Positions 6,501 through 8,196 of a DNA stretch of 8,196 nt are shown in pieces. Both the position numbers and the translations under genes were made by a program. The notes below the pieces were generated by a model, which saw only the letters and a program-made list of their open reading frames with translations, was not told where the DNA came from and did not search any database. Numbering within the stretch: the first letter of the stretch is position 1; every line of letters begins with the position of its first letter. The stretch is taken from assembly GCA_023460515.1 (NCBI GenBank), contig JAEWPS010000058.1, forward strand, positions 1 to 8,196, given 5' to 3'. This stretch comes from Bacillota bacterium (GTDB lineage Bacteria; Bacillota; Clostridia; TANB77; CAG-465).

Positions 6501-6716
6501 ATGAGCTATAACACCAAGAATTACACCGAACAGGGCGGCGATAAAACCGTCATCGGCGGTACTTTGGAGATTAAACAGGGAGCCTCGGTAACGGGGCTTC
6601 CCATTGCAGAGAATCAAGTAGATAGCACTGCTACCGATGTAGTAGGTCTTGTCGCAGATTTTAATGCTCTGCTTGCTAAGCTAAAAACGGCTGGTTTGAT
6701 GGCGGCAGACGAATAA
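6501..6716 (+). CDS. Small head fibre / capsid decoration-type protein, 71 aa
   Basis: A strong GGAGG at 6490-6494 precedes ATG 6501, only 12 nt after the capsid gene. The 71-residue product begins MSYNTKNYTEQGGDK and contains VIGGTLEIKQGASVTGL (17-33), a short beta-rich motif often seen in phage fibre or structural modules. It ends in a helical DVVGLVADFNALLAKLKTAG (46-65). This two-part layout and the position directly after the capsid gene match the short 'head fibre protein' family of Firmicute siphophages. The function by family is attachment to the outer capsid surface, perhaps for stability or for adhesion to host or mucus. It has no signal peptide or membrane segment. It could instead be a small assembly factor; the virion location is inferred. 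Confidence 0.75.
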   Translation: MSYNTKNYTEQGGDKTVIGGTLEIKQGASVTGLPIAENQVDSTATDVVGLVADFNALLAKLKTAGLMAADE

Positions 6717-6738
6717 TCACTGGAAGGAGGCAGTCAGT

Positions 6739-7056
6739 ATGACAACGTATAATCTTCTGCCTAAAGTAAAAGCAAACTTAATTATGTCGCATGATGCAGA
6801 CGACGGCCTTCTGTTACATTACATCAAAGCGGCTGTCTCCTATGCGGAGAGTTACCAACATGTCGCTGAAGGCTATTACACGGAAAACCCAATGCCACCT
6901 ACTACTGAACAGGCAATAATCATGCTGGCGAGCCATTTCTATGAAAGCAGAGATGGCTCAACGGCTGGTTTCTTTGCCGATAGTGTGCAAGCAGGTCAGC
7001 AGGTATGGAACACGGTAAACCTACTTCTACGGCTTGACCGGGATTGGAAGGTGTGA
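6739..7056 (+). CDS. Head-tail connector protein (HK97 gp6-like)
   Basis: The 105-residue protein is mainly helical and fits the gp6-like adaptor family, which forms a ring under the portal. The N-terminal part, LLPKVKANLIMSHDADDGLL (residues 6-25), then LHYIKAAVSYAESY (26-39), is the usual first helix pair: a start resembling 'polypeptide enters DNA-packaging neck' proteins, with acidic residues before an amphipathic helix. The second part, TTEQAIIMLASHFYESRDG (55-73), is the conserved helix of this family, and the C-terminus WNTVNLLLRLDRDWKV matches the end of known members. AAGGAGG at 6724-6730 is eight bases before the ATG. The next gene starts one base after the stop. The assignment rests on family resemblance plus its place between capsid and head-closure genes. 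Confidence 0.85.
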   Translation: MTTYNLLPKVKANLIMSHDADDGLLLHYIKAAVSYAESYQHVAEGYYTENPMPPTTEQAIIMLASHFYESRDGSTAGFFADSVQAGQQVWNTVNLLLRLDRDWKV

Positions 7057-7057
7057 G

Positions 7058-7393
7058 ATGAGTTTTGGGAAAATGAACACTTTCATCGATATCATCAGCA
7101 CAGTACCTGTCAAGGATGCGGAAGGTTTCGCTAAAAAAGGTGATAACATACTCGCAAGCTTAAGAGCCTATAAGGAAGATAGACACGGCAGTGAACGATG
7201 GACAAATATGGCTTCATTTTCCACTGCAACATCACTGTTTCGGTTTAGGAAAATCTCCGGACTTAAGGTTACAACCGAAATGGTCATAGTATGCGAAGAT
7301 GGAAGATACCAGATTTTAAGTGTTGAGGATGTAAGAGGCCGTGGAATGTATAATGAGGTTTTGGCAGAAAAGCTGGAATCGACTGTGAGGTGA
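7058..7393 (+). CDS. Head closure / head-tail adaptor protein (SPP1 gp16-like, Phage_H_T_join type)
   Basis: The product has 111 residues from ATG 7058, near the normal length of SPP1 gp16-type closure proteins. These form the ring that seals the DNA channel and joins the connector to the tail. Beta-rich features are visible: NTFIDIISTVPVKDAEGF (7-24), ILASLRAYKEDRHGSERW (31-48), LFRFRKISGLKVTTEMVIV (60-78) and DGRYQILSVEDVRGRGMYNE (81-100). The G-R-Y-x-I-x-S-V-E-D-V pattern is characteristic. The open frame continues upstream to ATG 7034 inside the connector gene, but the AAGGTG at 7048-7053 favours 7058; ATG 7073 is a weaker alternative. The start lies two bases after the connector stop TGA, suggesting translational coupling. 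Confidence 0.87.
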   Translation: MSFGKMNTFIDIISTVPVKDAEGFAKKGDNILASLRAYKEDRHGSERWTNMASFSTATSLFRFRKISGLKVTTEMVIVCEDGRYQILSVEDVRGRGMYNEVLAEKLESTVR

Positions 7394-7398
7394 TGGGT

Positions 7399-7830
7399 AT
7401 GGCAAAAGTTAATGTAAAGATGCCGGAGGAATTTCTTTTAAAGGTATCCCGGTTAGCTGACCGGACGGATGTCATTCTTCCAAAGGTTTTAGAAGCCGGT
7501 GGTGAGGTGGTACTGGATAAAGTCAAAGGAAATCTGAGAGATGTAGTTGGTAAGGATACGAAATACCCATCAAGGAGTACCGGTGAGCTTATATCTTCAT
7601 TAGGACTATCAGATGCAAAGCAGGATAGAGACGGCAATTTCAATGTGAAAGTCGGTTTTGCAGAACCAAGGTCTGATGGAGAGAGCAATGCTAAAATTGC
7701 AAGCATCATTGAATATGGAAAGCACGGTCAGCCTGCAAAACCTTTCTTGAAACCGGCGAGAACTGCATCCAGGAAATCTTGCACCAATGCGATGATAGCC
7801 AAGCTGGAGGAGGAGATCAGTAAGATATGA
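7399..7830 (+). CDS. HK97 gp10-like neck/tail-completion protein
   Basis: The 143-residue protein matches the HK97 gp10-like family, which acts at the head-tail interface. The diagnostic segment is IIEYGKHGQPAKPFLKPA (103-120), with the Glu-x-Gly then Pro-Ala-x-Pro-Phe-Leu-x-Pro-Ala spacing of the family. Before it lies a helical region containing LPKVLEAGGEVVLDKVKGNL (27-46) and a SRSTGELISSLGLSDA segment (58-73). The C-terminus is a charged helix. Three start codons are close together: GTG 7390, ATG 7393 (overlapping the previous stop as TGATG) and ATG 7399. GAGGTG at 7387-7392 is well spaced (6 nt) only for 7399, so that is used. The last codon overlaps the next gene by 4 nt (ATGA at 7827-7830). 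Confidence 0.88.
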   Translation: MAKVNVKMPEEFLLKVSRLADRTDVILPKVLEAGGEVVLDKVKGNLRDVVGKDTKYPSRSTGELISSLGLSDAKQDRDGNFNVKVGFAEPRSDGESNAKIASIIEYGKHGQPAKPFLKPARTASRKSCTNAMIAKLEEEISKI

Positions 7831-8168
7831 ATATTTTAGAAGAACTGAATACCCTCATAACTGCTATATCGCTCCCTGTGGAAACTGGAGTTTTTTCCGA
7901 TTTGGCACCGGACGAATATGCCGTGATAACTCCACTTTCAGATATCTTTGAAGTCCATGCAGATAATCGACCAGGCTTTGATGTACAAGAGGCACGTATA
8001 TCGCTGTTCTCAAAGAATAATTACTTAGAGCGGAAAAAGCAGCTCACAACGGCATTATTAAATGCTGATTTCACAGTGACCGAGCGTCGGTATATCGGTC
8101 ATGAGGATGATACCGGATATCACCATTACGCCATTGACGTGGCAAAAAATTATAGATTGGAGGAATAA
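7827..8168 (+). CDS. Probable tail terminator / tail completion protein
   Basis: The 113-residue product has no motif that I can name with certainty. Its place between the gp10-like gene and the major tail protein start is where HK97-type genomes encode the tail terminator, which caps the tail tube and binds the neck. Size and predicted alpha/beta character fit: an N-terminal helix MNILEELNTLITAIS, strands around EYAVITPLSDIF (29-40), QEARISLFSKNNY (54-66) with a helix after it, and a C-terminal strand YHHYAIDVAKNYRLEE that resembles the end of this protein type. GGAGGAGGAG at 7806-7815 lies 11 nt upstream, and the ATGA overlap with the previous stop suggests coupling. Other possibilities are a minor capsid or unassigned neck protein. 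Confidence 0.7.
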   Translation: MNILEELNTLITAISLPVETGVFSDLAPDEYAVITPLSDIFEVHADNRPGFDVQEARISLFSKNNYLERKKQLTTALLNADFTVTERRYIGHEDDTGYHHYAIDVAKNYRLEE

Positions 8169-8171
8169 CAT

Positions 8172-8196
8172 ATGGCAACTATCGGTCTTGACAGAC
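8172..8196 (+). CDS. Major tail protein (phi13-like), N-terminus only
   Basis: ATG 8172 starts three bases after the preceding stop and has GGAGGAA at 8159-8165, six bases upstream. Only eight codons are inside the window, reading MATIGLDR. That beginning is familiar from major tail (tube) proteins of the phi13 type, and this is the gene expected next in the head-to-tail order. The call rests on these few residues and on position; the gene is cut by the window edge. Confidence 0.65.

Overview
The window reads as the packaging and head-morphogenesis segment of a tailed phage or prophage with a long-tail (siphovirus) architecture and an HK97-type capsid. The host is probably a Firmicute, most likely a gut-type Clostridia. 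That host guess rests on strong AAGGAGG-type Shine-Dalgarno sites before most genes, moderate GC, and protein families (head fibre protein, phi13-type major tail protein start, amidoligase/GGCT/DUF5049 trio) that I associate with Clostridia prophages. All genes lie on the + strand, are tightly packed and often overlap, so they look like parts of one late operon. No promoter, terminator, tRNA, CRISPR array, transposon or attachment site is evident. No stretch longer than about 120 bases is without a gene.

Region 1 (22-1578) is an accessory cassette: a glutamine-synthetase-fold amidoligase, a gamma-glutamylcyclotransferase (GGCT/AIG2-like) enzyme and a 59-residue DUF5049-like protein. The first enzyme type makes amide bonds to amino acids or peptides, and the second breaks gamma-glutamyl amide bonds. 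The cassette is not needed for building a virion and is the best candidate here for poorly understood biology, such as modification of the cell wall, a peptide or a small molecule.

Region 2 (1579-4569) is DNA packaging: the large terminase (ATPase plus nuclease) and the portal protein. The terminase reading frame has no ATG before its Walker A motif. A near-perfect Shine-Dalgarno site sits 8 nt before an in-frame ATA codon, which makes its start unusual. No small terminase subunit is present in the window.

Region 3 (4566-6716) is the capsid: a ClpP-like prohead protease, the HK97-fold major capsid protein with an N-terminal scaffolding-like coiled region, and a small head-fibre/decoration-type protein.

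Region 4 (6739-8196) is the neck and tail start: head-tail connector, head-closure adaptor, HK97 gp10-like neck protein, probable tail terminator, and the first codons of a major tail protein cut by the window edge. The order portal-protease-capsid-connector-closure-gp10-terminator-tube is the classical HK97-like order, and it supports the less conserved assignments by position.
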